Of a stretch of DNA of 63,223 bases, positions 55,175 to 63,223 are shown one piece after another. Position numbers and translations under genes: made by a program. The stretch's first letter is position 1. Every line of letters begins with the position of its first letter. The notes under the pieces were generated by a model. That model searched no databases. It was not told where the DNA came from and saw only the letters and a program-made list of their open reading frames with translations. Origin of the DNA: Putridiphycobacter roseus (lineage in GTDB: Bacteria > Bacteroidota > Bacteroidia > Flavobacteriales_D > Crocinitomicaceae); NCBI RefSeq assembly GCF_003234935.1, contig NZ_QKSB01000015.1, positions 1 to 63,223 of the forward strand, read 5' to 3'.

Positions 55175-55447
55175 CCCATGCCGCAAAACACGAGCACCCC
55201 CTCTCTTGTTCAAGTTTAACCTAACATGCATCCATTCAAACAAATAAAGCATAAACTCACCCCAAAGTATTAGCTTTTAAGCTTTTATTTATTACATTTG
55301 ACTACTGACTTGTTTTTAAGCATTTACACCTTTTGGTCTAGGGTTTATTTTTAAATTAACGCGTAATAAATAGTAAATAACGGTTAAAACAGGGTTAAAC
55401 AATATAAATAACAACAATCTTGGTGATTTGTACTTTACTCAGTTGTT
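55175..55447 (+). repeat. Family B' repeat, copy B8 with left extension
   Basis: Left extension CCCATGCCGCAAAACACGAG, then AATAAAGCATAAACTCACC, TACATTTG box at 55293-55300, leader with GGTTAAAACAGGGTTAAAC, and end ACTCAGTTGTT. The extension is shared with B9 and B10 and absent from B1-B6. Confidence 0.85.
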
Positions 55448-55502
55448 GGTAAACATGGATAATATTACTGACTCAAGTCAACTAACAAAAAATAAATATC
55501 TG

Positions 55503-58022
55503 ATGAAAAAAATTATAATTATAATACTTTTTTTAAATGGCTGGAATGTTTTCTCACAGGGACCCACTTATGACTGGATAAAAGGAATTGGCACAACAGG
55601 AGACCAAAGAGGAAATTCAATTGCAGTAGATAATCAAGGTAATGTATATACAACTGGATATTTTTCAAATACAGTTGATTTTGATCCTGGTCTAGATTCA
55701 CTTTACCTATCAGCTAATGGTGGCTATAATATATTTGTGCAGAAATATGATTCCTTAGGAAATTTGCTTTGGGCAAAAGGGATTGGTAATCCGTCTACAT
55801 ATGGAAATCTTTCTACTGATGAAGGCAATAGCATTGCTTTGGATAACAATAATAACGTATATGTTACAGGAAGATTTACAGGGTATGTTGATTTCAACCC
55901 TGGAGGGATACCTAATTATTTACAAAGTAACGGCAGTATGGATAATTTTATCCTAAAACTAAATCCATTGGGTCAATTTGTTTGGGTGAAAAAAAATGGT
56001 GGAGTAGCTACTATTATCATTCAGGATATTGAATGTGATAAAGTCGGAAACACATATTTAACAGGAAGATTTAGCGGTAATGCTGATTTTGATCCAGATC
56101 CTAACGCAACAAATAATGTTTCTTCCACTGTTGGTTCTGGTTATGATATTTTTATCCAGAAATTAAACCCATTAGGCCAATTAGTTTGGGTCACTACCTA
56201 TACTGGTGATATTCAACCACAGTCCTTGTCTGTTGACTCATTGCTTAACGTATATATAACAGGTAGATATAGATTTACTATTCAATTTGACAATAACAAT
56301 TCTATTACATCCAATAACTCCTCATATGATGTTTTTGTTTTAAAACTTAGTTCTGCTGGGTTGTACTCATGGGCTCAAACAATTAGCGGTACAGGTATGG
56401 ATATGGGGACTGATATTTTTGCTACCAACAGTGGAAACGTGTATATATCAGGAACATTCACCGATACTATAGACCTTAACCCTCAAGTACCTATAGATTT
56501 ACATTACAGTAATGGGTATAGTGATATTTTCTTCCAAAAATTGAATGCTATTAACGGAAATTTTATTTGGGGGAAAACAATTGGAGGTATCCAAAACGAA
56601 TTGGCCTCTTATATTGTGACCGATAATAATGAGAATTTATATATAACCGGAACCTTTAGACATACTGTTGATTTTAACCCAGGCATAGGAGTAAGTTTAC
56701 AAGGTGGTTCTGGTCTCGAAATATTTACAGAAAAACTAAATAGTAGTGGTGATTTTGAATGGGTTAAAACTTTTGGTGGTACAGGTGGAGATTACAGCAA
56801 ATCAATTGCAATAGATAGCGCTTGCAATCTTTATTGTACCGGTGCATATGGTAATACAATCTCGTATTCTACCAATAATGGATCAATGTCTTTAACACAT
56901 TATGGTCAGACAGACATCTTTGTAAGTAAATTAGAGCAATGCAAAACAACTACGGGAGTAGATCAACTACAAGAGTGCGCCCCTTTTTTATGGATTGATG
57001 GTATTACTTATATGACTAGCAATTATACAGCAACTGATACATTAATCAATGCGTTGGGGTGTGATTCAATAGTAACCTTGAATTTGACAATAATAAATAA
57101 CTCGCTAGGGGTGGATGTTCAAACAGCTTGTAATTCTATGACGTGGATTGACGGAATTACATACACAACGAGTAATAATACTGCAATGGATACATTAACC
57201 AATGCATTGGGATGTGATTCAATAGTAACCTTGAATTTGACAATATTAAATAGCTCGTTAGGGGTGGATGTTCAAACAGCTTGTGATTCTTTGACGTGGA
57301 TTGACGGAATCACATACACAACGAATAATAATACCGCAATTCATACATTAAGCAATGCATTGGGATGTGATTCGGTAGTAACACTTAATTTGACCATAAT
57401 TAATAGCAAGATAGGCATGGATGTTCAAACAGTTTGTGATTCTTTGACGTGGATTGACGGAATTACATACACAACGAATAACAACACTGCAACTCACACA
57501 TTAACCAACACGTTGGGATGTGATTCAGTGGTAACACTCAATTTAACAGTCGATCCAATAGACAACTCAGTGCTACAAACAGGCATCACTCTATTTGCAA
57601 ATGAATCTGGTGCTAGCTATCAATGGCTCGACTGCAATAATAATAATTCAATTATTTCTGGAGAAACATCACAGACATATACAGCAACTTTAAACGGCAG
57701 TTACGCTGTGGAAATAACGGAAAATGGTTGTATCGACACATCCTCTTGTTTCTTTATTACAAATGTCAGTTTAGAAAAAGATCCATTTTTTAATCAAGTA
57801 GTCATTTATCCAAGTCCAAGCCAAGGACTAATAAATATAGATTTAGGTAGTTTAAAGAATGTTTCTCTAAAAGTTTATAGCAGTACAGGTCAACTAATAT
57901 ATAATGACGAAAACATAAACATACCATCTTACCAGTTTGAAGTTAAAGCAAGTAACGGAGTTTACCTTATAGAACTTAATTCAAACAAGAAAAAACAAAA
58001 ATATAAATTGATATTGGAATAA
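55503..58022 (+). CDS. T9SS-exported SBBP-repeat adhesin-like protein
   Basis: 839 residues from ATG 55503 (earlier ATGs lie close to the repeat core and give no signal peptide). Signal peptide MKKIIIIILFLNGWNVFSQ, then about eight SBBP beta-propeller repeats of about 50-60 residues (GNSIAVDNQGNVYTTGYFSN-type) to residue 480, four tandem repeats of 51 residues (VDVQTACNSMTWIDGITYTT ... ALGCDSIVTLNLTI), an Ig-like part and a T9SS type A sorting domain (VVIYPSPSQGLINIDL ... KYKLILE). Surface structure or adhesin. Starts 56 bp after repeat B8. Confidence 0.92.
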   Translation: MKKIIIIILFLNGWNVFSQGPTYDWIKGIGTTGDQRGNSIAVDNQGNVYTTGYFSNTVDFDPGLDSLYLSANGGYNIFVQKYDSLGNLLWAKGIGNPSTYGNLSTDEGNSIALDNNNNVYVTGRFTGYVDFNPGGIPNYLQSNGSMDNFILKLNPLGQFVWVKKNGGVATIIIQDIECDKVGNTYLTGRFSGNADFDPDPNATNNVSSTVGSGYDIFIQKLNPLGQLVWVTTYTGDIQPQSLSVDSLLNVYITGRYRFTIQFDNNNSITSNNSSYDVFVLKLSSAGLYSWAQTISGTGMDMGTDIFATNSGNVYISGTFTDTIDLNPQVPIDLHYSNGYSDIFFQKLNAINGNFIWGKTIGGIQNELASYIVTDNNENLYITGTFRHTVDFNPGIGVSLQGGSGLEIFTEKLNSSGDFEWVKTFGGTGGDYSKSIAIDSACNLYCTGAYGNTISYSTNNGSMSLTHYGQTDIFVSKLEQCKTTTGVDQLQECAPFLWIDGITYMTSNYTATDTLINALGCDSIVTLNLTIINNSLGVDVQTACNSMTWIDGITYTTSNNTAMDTLTNALGCDSIVTLNLTILNSSLGVDVQTACDSLTWIDGITYTTNNNTAIHTLSNALGCDSVVTLNLTIINSKIGMDVQTVCDSLTWIDGITYTTNNNTATHTLTNTLGCDSVVTLNLTVDPIDNSVLQTGITLFANESGASYQWLDCNNNNSIISGETSQTYTATLNGSYAVEITENGCIDTSSCFFITNVSLEKDPFFNQVVIYPSPSQGLINIDLGSLKNVSLKVYSSTGQLIYNDENINIPSYQFEVKASNGVYLIELNSNKKKQKYKLILE
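56961..57552 (+). repeat. 153-bp coding tandem repeat, about four units
   Basis: Units start near 56961, 57112, 57265 and 57418. Units 2-4 are close to identical at DNA level (TGGATTGACGGAAT and GCATTGGGATGTGATTC recur), unit 1 is diverged. It is in frame (153 = 3 x 51), so copy number can change without breaking the gene. Confidence 0.88.
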
Positions 58023-58046
58023 CAATTTGCTAATAAAAAGCAAATT

Positions 58047-58096
58047 TCATAGCTGTTTCGCACCTTACAACAACGAAAATTTACTCAGCCGTTAAC
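58047..58096 (+). repeat. Family E short promoter-like repeat, copy E2
   Basis: TTTCATAGCTGTTTCGCACCTTA, then CTCAGCCGTTAAC. It aligns with E1 at 28665. Ends with core CGTTAAC 15 bp before the next ATG. Confidence 0.6.
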
Positions 58097-58110
58097 ATTT
58101 AAAAAACTGC

Positions 58111-59352
58111 ATGATGAAAACAAAAATTACATTGCTATTACTATTACTGGTTCAAATAACATTTGGACAAGATAGAACCGACTACTTATCCAATAATAGC
58201 ATTGATTTAAGAAAGAATAGTCCGGTAATAACGGAAACTGATTTTAATATTATTGGTTTCGGCGCATTGCACGGAAGTGCGAAAACTTATGACGCTGAGC
58301 TTAGTTTGCTAAGTTCATTGGTAGAAAAAAATGATTTGGATTACTATATCATTGAAACTAATTATAGTCAAGCGTTCTATTTTCAAGAATACCTCAATAC
58401 AGGAGATGAAAAGCTATTGAAGGAACTGACCCTATCTTTCCAAACTATGGTTGCTCAAGAAGGAACAATCGAAACTTTTAATCACTGGAAAAATATACGA
58501 GCCTTAAATTTAAAACACCCTAATCAACCAATTAAAGTGATTGGTTGTGACGTAGTAAATGAATACCGTTTTCCAATAAAACATATTTTGCATTTAACAA
58601 AAGACGATCATACTTGGAAAGCACGACAAAAACTAAAGGAATTGAGTAATCAAAAGGAATTAGATTTTTCAATGTGGGATAAAGAAATTAATTCCATTAT
58701 AAAACCTTTCGTCCAAGATTATTTAACAAACAAAGAAAAATACAAAGAACTAATCACTGACATTAAAATATTTGACCACATTATCAATAATATTAATCAC
58801 AATTTCGAAGACAAAAGAGAAAGAGAAAAAATCGTTTTTGAAAACTATATGTTTTTACATCAAAAATTAAATTTATCGGATAAAAAACAATTTGCGAAAT
58901 ACGGTTATTTTCATATTCAAAAAGAGCGTGAAGGAAATTATCCTTCATTTTTCACTCGATTAATCGAAAATGAGGTTTACGAAAGAAATAAGGTCATTAC
59001 AATAATGGGATATTTAACGGATAGTAAAGTACTTTGGGATAAAAAATATGACAAAAATGGAAATTATAAAAACTACACAACAAAAGCAGGTTTTGGTATT
59101 TCAGACTATTGGAGAGAGTACTTTAAAGGAATAAAAAATCTAAAAAAGTCGAAGCTTTCTGATTTGACCATGTTTAAATTAAATCAAGATAATTCCCCTT
59201 ATTCAATTGGAACGGATTTGGTAGAAATAAAAATGTTTCTTAAAGATTATAACAAGACAAAACTAAAAGGCAAGAATACTTTACTGTTCATAGATTATGC
59301 GATATTGATAAGTGAATCTAAAGAACAAGTGCCCATTGAAGAAATGAAATAA
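58111..59352 (+). CDS. Secreted erythromycin-esterase-like protein
   Basis: 413 residues (ATG 58111 or 58114). Signal peptide MKTKITLLLLLLVQITFGQ. Residues 45-180 resemble the erythromycin-esterase/TIKI-like fold: FNIIGFGALHGSAKTYDAELSLLSSL, YYIIETNYSQAFYFQEYLNTGDEKLL, KVIGCDV. In the family a His near GxxHG and a Glu are catalytic; GALHGS fits. An antibiotic-esterase function is not implied. Follows repeat E2; no complementary core found downstream. Confidence 0.65.
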   Translation: MMKTKITLLLLLLVQITFGQDRTDYLSNNSIDLRKNSPVITETDFNIIGFGALHGSAKTYDAELSLLSSLVEKNDLDYYIIETNYSQAFYFQEYLNTGDEKLLKELTLSFQTMVAQEGTIETFNHWKNIRALNLKHPNQPIKVIGCDVVNEYRFPIKHILHLTKDDHTWKARQKLKELSNQKELDFSMWDKEINSIIKPFVQDYLTNKEKYKELITDIKIFDHIINNINHNFEDKREREKIVFENYMFLHQKLNLSDKKQFAKYGYFHIQKEREGNYPSFFTRLIENEVYERNKVITIMGYLTDSKVLWDKKYDKNGNYKNYTTKAGFGISDYWREYFKGIKNLKKSKLSDLTMFKLNQDNSPYSIGTDLVEIKMFLKDYNKTKLKGKNTLLFIDYAILISESKEQVPIEEMK

Positions 59353-59452
59353 AAACGCCCTATAACTAGGTACCTGTAAAAATAGGTGAACGATAATAAA
59401 TATAAGTCTTTGCACGCGCATCAATCTTTGCACTCAACTGAATTTTCGTATC

Positions 59453-59768
59453 TCCGCCCCACAACACAAGGGCCATCATCCCTAAACCCATACAGCAAAA
59501 CACCAGCGTCTCCTCCTCTAGCCCATATGCAACCTAAAACACAACCATTCAATTAAATAAAGTTTAAATTCACCCCAAAACACTAGCTTTTAAATTTTTA
59601 TTGATTATATTTGACTAATGGCTTGTTTTTAAGCGTTTATACCCAATTTACAAATGTTTACTTTTAAATATAAGGAGTGACAAATACTTGAAAATGGTTA
59701 AAACATGCTTAAATAAAACAGATAACAACAATCTTGGTGATTTGTACTTTGTGCTTTACTCGGATGTT
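59453..59768 (+). repeat. Family B' repeat, copy B9 with left extension
   Basis: CCCCACAACACAAGGGCCATC extension, AATAAAGTTTAAATTCACC, TATATTTG box at 59606-59613, end ACTCGGATGTT. ATG of the next gene 21-45 bp downstream. 59353-59452 holds no gene. Confidence 0.85.
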
Positions 59769-59809
59769 GTAAACATTAAAAAGACATGAAGACCTGTTAC
59801 CACCTGCAT

Positions 59810-60544
59810 ATGAAAACAACACAAATAATTATTATCACATTATTAAGTCTATTCACTGTAATGGCTTGCCAAAAGAAAAAAAATAACCAGAGTCCAACCA
59901 TCCATTTTATAGCGCCTCAAAATAATCTTGTGATTGAGCAAGATACAATCCTATCCATTATAGTGGAACCCCATGATGCGGAAGAAAAGATAAAAAAGGT
60001 GGAATTGCTACTGAATGGGGTCTTAATAAAAACTTTTGATGCACCTCCTTATCAATACGACTGGCAGGATGCAAAAATGTATAATGAGGGAACATTTAAA
60101 TTTTCAACAATTGCATATGACAATAAGGGGGCGACTGGGCAAGAAGAAATTAATGTTGCAATAAAAGATTACCGAACTAAATATCTTGGAGACTTTAATT
60201 TTAGAATAATAAGGGAATCATGGATGGATGGAGAACAAACCACATATGATACTTCTTTCTATACTGGTGAAATTCGTAGATATGAATTCACGGATAGTGA
60301 AAATGATTTGTACTCCGATTATGATGGAGAGGAAAACCCTAATGAAAAAATTACAATAGCCTTCGAACAAAATACTAAAATCACTTCATTACTCCATAAA
60401 GATGGTAGTCTAATTACAAAGTCAGGCTACCATTATCAGCATAAAGGTGGATTTTTTGATATGGATGAAATTACATTTCGTATTGATAACCTAGGTGGAT
60501 TAGGTGCTGGTTGGAACTATGATATAGTAGGAATAAGAGAATAA
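59810..60544 (+). CDS. Ig-like lipoprotein
   Basis: 244 residues from ATG 59810, which puts lipobox VMAC at Cys20; an upstream ATG at 59786 is also possible. Domain 1 (about residues 28-110) is a bacterial Ig-like domain with HDAEEKIKKVELLLNGVLIKTFDAPPYQYDW and FKFSTIAYDNKGATG; the rest is a second beta domain (LGDFNFRIIRESWMD). Outer-membrane or surface anchored. Downstream of repeat B9. Confidence 0.8.
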   Translation: MKTTQIIIITLLSLFTVMACQKKKNNQSPTIHFIAPQNNLVIEQDTILSIIVEPHDAEEKIKKVELLLNGVLIKTFDAPPYQYDWQDAKMYNEGTFKFSTIAYDNKGATGQEEINVAIKDYRTKYLGDFNFRIIRESWMDGEQTTYDTSFYTGEIRRYEFTDSENDLYSDYDGEENPNEKITIAFEQNTKITSLLHKDGSLITKSGYHYQHKGGFFDMDEITFRIDNLGGLGAGWNYDIVGIRE

Positions 60545-60597
60545 CCCTTGCCAAGCTTGTTTAAAAATAAACATGACTAAAAACTTCAAGAAAATCC

Positions 60598-60762
60598 ATG
60601 TCGAGAACATTTTTTGATTTCAATTTTAACAGTATTAAACGTGGATTTGCTCCCGAAAATCAGGAGATTGCCGATTTGCAATTGAAAGTAAAGAATTTGA
60701 TGGGAATGTTGCGGTTTAAGTTGGCCTTGACCATCAGAAAGAAATGTCTTGAATTCAAGTAA
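60598..60762 (+). other. Short ORF and repeat F remnant
   Basis: A 54-codon frame (MSRTFFDFNFNSIKRGFAPE...) of doubtful coding value. About 90 bp at 60590-60680 align with the window end at 63142-63223 (AGAACATTTTTT ... CAGGAGATTG-CGATTT), but the frame is not kept in the second copy, so this is better seen as a dispersed repeat. 60763-61040 shows no gene; it holds an imperfect direct repeat TAGCTATCGGGATT / TAGCTACCGGGATT. Confidence 0.4.
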
Positions 60763-61049
60763 AAACATTAGAGAGACCTAGAATTTTCACTAGGATTAGC
60801 GGAAATCACTCGACCGTTTCCGTTAGCTATCGGGATTTGTTTTGCGAAGGATGAATTCATTTGTTTGAACGGGTCTTGCCCCAATAGCTACCGGGATTAT
60901 GGTTCGTTTTATTCCCTAAGTGTCTATTTTTAGGAGGTCATGATGTGCTTCGCAGTTATGTCAAGACAAAATGAACGAATTTGAAAGAAAAACGATATAC
61001 AAATAGGTGTAGAATGTTAAAAAATAGTACATTGTAAAATAAAACAGCA

Positions 61050-61112
61050 TGTAACAATATGTATATTGCATAGCTGCCCTTCGGGCTAGCAACCCCAACA
61101 TACACAAACGTT
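61050..61112 (+). repeat. Compact attC-like site
   Basis: TGTAACAATATGTATATTGC ... CATACACAAACGTTGG. Central hairpin TAGC-TGCCC-TTC-GGGC-TAGC, core GTTGGCGGT from 61110. Size about 63 bp, within the classical attC range. Confidence 0.7.
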
Positions 61113-61164
61113 GGCGGTCCATTTTAACCAACCTTACATTTTAACAATAGTAAAAAGAAAAACT

Positions 61165-61848
61165 ATGAAAAATTTAATCTTTTCCATTACTATTTTTACC
61201 TTGATTTTTGCAAGTTGTAACAAAGATGCTGACATAAACCAAACTCAAAGTAGTTGTGATTTCAAAGACTTCAAATACTACAATGGGATTGAGCATTATT
61301 TGGGCGAATTATCAAATGACTATGTTTTGATTGGTATTGACACAACAAATAGCGACATAGAAATACAAAACTTCATTTCAACGGTAAAACAACTCGACCA
61401 AAACTACGAGTATACAATCCATAATAGCTCAAAATATAAATTCAAAGAAATTCCTGTAAAATTTAAAGCTTCAAAAAGCTGTGAAGAAATAACCCAAATA
61501 ATTTCCGACTTAGAACAAAATAAAATAGTGTCTTACATTCATTTCACAATGCAAACAGATAATTGTCAAAATGCAATATGGGAGCCGGTAGGAAAACTAT
61601 GTGTAAACAGCTATGGAAGTATTTTTTATGTAAAACTATTTGACGAAAACGACTTGAATGACTTAATCCAAATGATTTCAGAAACTAATACAGAATTAGT
61701 AGGACAGAATGAGTCTATGCCTAAATGGTATGAGTTAAGCGCAACAAAACACGCTGATGGAGATGCTTTAAAAATGGCAAATCATTTTTATGAATCAGGA
61801 CTTTTTGAACAGAGCGAACCCAGCATATCGAAATATCCTGTGGAATAA
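61165..61848 (+). CDS. Cassette lipoprotein of unknown function
   Basis: 227 residues from ATG 61165; lipobox FASC (Cys18). The mature part includes VLIGIDTTNSDIEIQNFIST and IWEPVGKLCVNSYGSIFYVKLFDENDLNDLIQMISETN, a pattern reminiscent of propeptide-like domains before subtilases, but no protease follows. The unit is flanked by GTTGGCGGT (61110) and ACCGCCAAC (61857), a perfect 9-bp pair: an isolated cassette 40 kb from the main array. Confidence 0.82.
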   Translation: MKNLIFSITIFTLIFASCNKDADINQTQSSCDFKDFKYYNGIEHYLGELSNDYVLIGIDTTNSDIEIQNFISTVKQLDQNYEYTIHNSSKYKFKEIPVKFKASKSCEEITQIISDLEQNKIVSYIHFTMQTDNCQNAIWEPVGKLCVNSYGSIFYVKLFDENDLNDLIQMISETNTELVGQNESMPKWYELSATKHADGDALKMANHFYESGLFEQSEPSISKYPVE

Positions 61849-61856
61849 AAAAACAA

Positions 61857-62047
61857 ACCGCCAACACTGTATATAGCAAATAGGGCGTTTAGTGATTTAC
61901 GAAAGTTCAATGCTATTTTCAAACAACACCAAGTTTTTAATTTGGCTTTTAAAATGAATAAGTTAAAAACAAAATATAAAAATATGGCGCAGTGCAAACT
62001 TGAAAGTTTATCGCTTTCTACTACCCTACTTGCCCTAAACAAACGCA
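61857..62047 (+). repeat. Family C attC-like site, copy C5
   Basis: ACCGCCAACACTGTATATAGCAAATAGGGCG to TTGCCCTAAACAAACGC. Inner pairing ATAGGGC/GCCCTA. About 190 bp in total, longer than typical attC. Confidence 0.68.
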
Positions 62048-62104
62048 AGCGTGCATACAAAGAATTTATTTATTAAAACCCACAATACAGACAAATTAAA
62101 GGCT

Positions 62105-62488
62105 ATGAAAACCAAAACTCTTTTATTAATATTTGGAATTATATTATCAACAACCTTATTTTCTCAAGAGATTAAACCAACAAAGAGAATTAGCTTTGAA
62201 GGTGTTGTGGTAAAAGAGTATTTAGGAGATGGTGTTTTTTACATTAGTGTTAAAATTACAAAAGGTGACTTAATTGGAGCAATTGAGACATTATACTTTT
62301 CTGTAGGTTTTGATGATAACAATAAAATTGAATGCCATGGCAATGCAGACTTAGATGGAACCGGAATGAATGAAGGAAAAAAGATCAAGGGAATAATAAT
62401 AGCATCAGCTGGCAAGTTCGAAAATTTTGAAACAGGTAATGTAGAAACATTAAAATGTTATCGACCAGTTGAACTCAATTGGCTTTAA
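62105..62488 (+). CDS. Small secreted protein of unknown function
   Basis: 127 residues from ATG 62105; signal peptide MKTKTLLLIFGIILSTTLFSQ. Mature part (TKRISFEGVVVKEYLGDGVFYISVKITKGDL) is a beta-rich domain of about 105 residues. No family recognised. Follows site C5 in cassette style; no complementary core seen after it. A 104-codon frame overlapping its end at 62479 is not believed. Confidence 0.7.
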   Translation: MKTKTLLLIFGIILSTTLFSQEIKPTKRISFEGVVVKEYLGDGVFYISVKITKGDLIGAIETLYFSVGFDDNNKIECHGNADLDGTGMNEGKKIKGIIIASAGKFENFETGNVETLKCYRPVELNWL

Positions 62489-62715
62489 TTTCACAAAACA
62501 CTGAAAAATTAAAACAGAAATTGGAGTTGACTGTTCTGAATATAAAAATAGCCTGGAGCTACCCATGCACAGAGCTTAGAAACAAGCTTTTTTTACATCA
62601 ATTCCTTAATAAAACCGGATTTACACTGCTATCGTTTTCAGCATATGCAATGCTGTTTTTAGAAATAAATAAAGGCATTCCTTTTAAAAAACACAAGCTC
62701 TTTAACAGTTCATAT

Positions 62716-63031
62716 CCCCCACAACACAAGGGCCATCATCCCTTAACCCATGCCGCAAAACACGGCCATACCCTACCCCTTGCTCACGTTTAACCTAACA
62801 CACAACCATTCAAATAAATAAAGTTTAAATTCACCACAAAGCATTAGCTTTTAAGCTTTTATTCATTACATTTGACTACCTACTTGTTTTTAAGCGCTTA
62901 CACCCATTGGTCTAGGGCTTATTTTTAAATATAAAGGAGTAATATATGCCTGAAAACGGTTAGAACACTGTAAATAATATAAATAACGACAGCCTTTGTG
63001 ATTAGCAGTTAGTGTGTTTTACTCGGTTGTT
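62716..63031 (+). repeat. Family B' repeat, copy B10 with left extension
   Basis: CCCCCACAACACAAGGGCCATC extension, AATAAAGTTTAAATTCACC, TACATTTG box at 62867-62874, end ACTCGGTTGTT. The gene it serves would begin beyond the window or has been lost: 63032-63223 has no gene, only repeat F from 63142. Confidence 0.85.
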
Positions 63032-63141
63032 ACATGCTATTGGCGATTTGTTGAATTGGAGTAAACCACAGTAAAAAAATACCACCCCACAGTATACCTA
63101 ACCTTGGCATTCTCTGAAAAAAGCTGCTTAACTTGCAGGAA

Positions 63142-63223
63142 TATTTGTTACCAAGAACATTTTTTTAATTGCGATTTTACGCGGGGATTTTCCTCCCAAT
63201 ACTCAGGAGATTGGCGATTTTTA
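63142..63223 (+). repeat. Repeat F, second copy, cut by window end
   Basis: AGAACATTTTTTTAATTGCG ... CTCAGGAGATTGGCGATTT aligns with 60605-60680. Its full extent lies outside the window. Confidence 0.5.

Noticed and set aside
58111..59352. Antibiotic resistance call for the erythromycin-esterase-like protein
   Set aside because: Only distant fold-level similarity seen by eye, and the protein is exported; a resistance function is unsupported.
62479..62793. 104-codon frame on the + strand after the 62105 gene
   Set aside because: Overlaps the preceding gene and runs through the B10 left extension, with low-complexity His-rich end; no start context or domain.

Overview
The window is AT-rich DNA from the chromosome of a member of the Bacteroidota, most likely a Flavobacteriales-type marine or freshwater organism. 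The sequence-based reasons are several proteins with type IX secretion (T9SS) C-terminal sorting domains, a TonB-dependent receptor with a CarboxypepD_reg-like N-terminus, many Bacteroidota-type lipoproteins, WG-repeat and DUF4476/DUF4932 proteins, and promoters of the TTG-N18/19-TAnnTTTG type. No rRNA, tRNA, insertion sequence or CRISPR array was recognised.

Layout. (1) 1-3.5 kb: HxlR regulator divergent from a DoxX-pirin-pirin run, then an SRPBCC protein. (2) 3.5-21.6 kb: a run of small, mostly unknown genes, nearly all on the + strand, separated by long imperfect-palindromic repeats. In most units the 7-10 bases just before the gene (GTT...) are the reverse complement of the 7-10 bases just after it (...AAC), and this sequence differs from unit to unit. 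This is the signature of integron gene cassettes, so I read the region as an integron-like cassette array without a visible integrase. Almost all cargo is secreted, lipoprotein or membrane protein. (3) 21.8-26.3 kb: hybrid histidine kinase, a small secreted PepSY-like protein behind a candidate sigma-54 promoter, and an NtrC-type regulator. (4) 26.4-28.6 kb: an overlapping operon DoxX-like / DUF2071 / methyltransferase / membrane protein. (5) 28.7-52.7 kb: mostly ordinary chromosome: T9SS cargo proteins, TonB receptor plus thioredoxin-like protein, CrtC-like lipocalin, ribB plus Crp/Fnr regulator, esterase, phosphatase. (6) 52.7-63.2 kb: a second repeat-rich stretch with the B' subtype of the promoter-bearing repeat, holding rmuC, DUF1304, a large SBBP adhesin-like T9SS protein and small lipoproteins.

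Repeats fall into families. A, C and D look like attC-type recombination sites: outer core pairs, then a second paired box with mismatches or a bulged base, then a variable middle. B/B' (ten copies) always ends ...CGGTTGTT (one or two changes in two copies) 15-60 bp before a gene start and carries a conserved TATATTTG/TACATTTG box about 140-200 bp upstream of that end, so it may be a mobile promoter-plus-leader module that makes cassettes transcribable. E is a short promoter-like repeat.

Several start codons were moved downstream from the longest open frame, to the first ATG giving a proper signal peptide or domain start; these choices are stated per gene. Functions named for DUF or fold families come from recognising the sequence by eye, not from a search.
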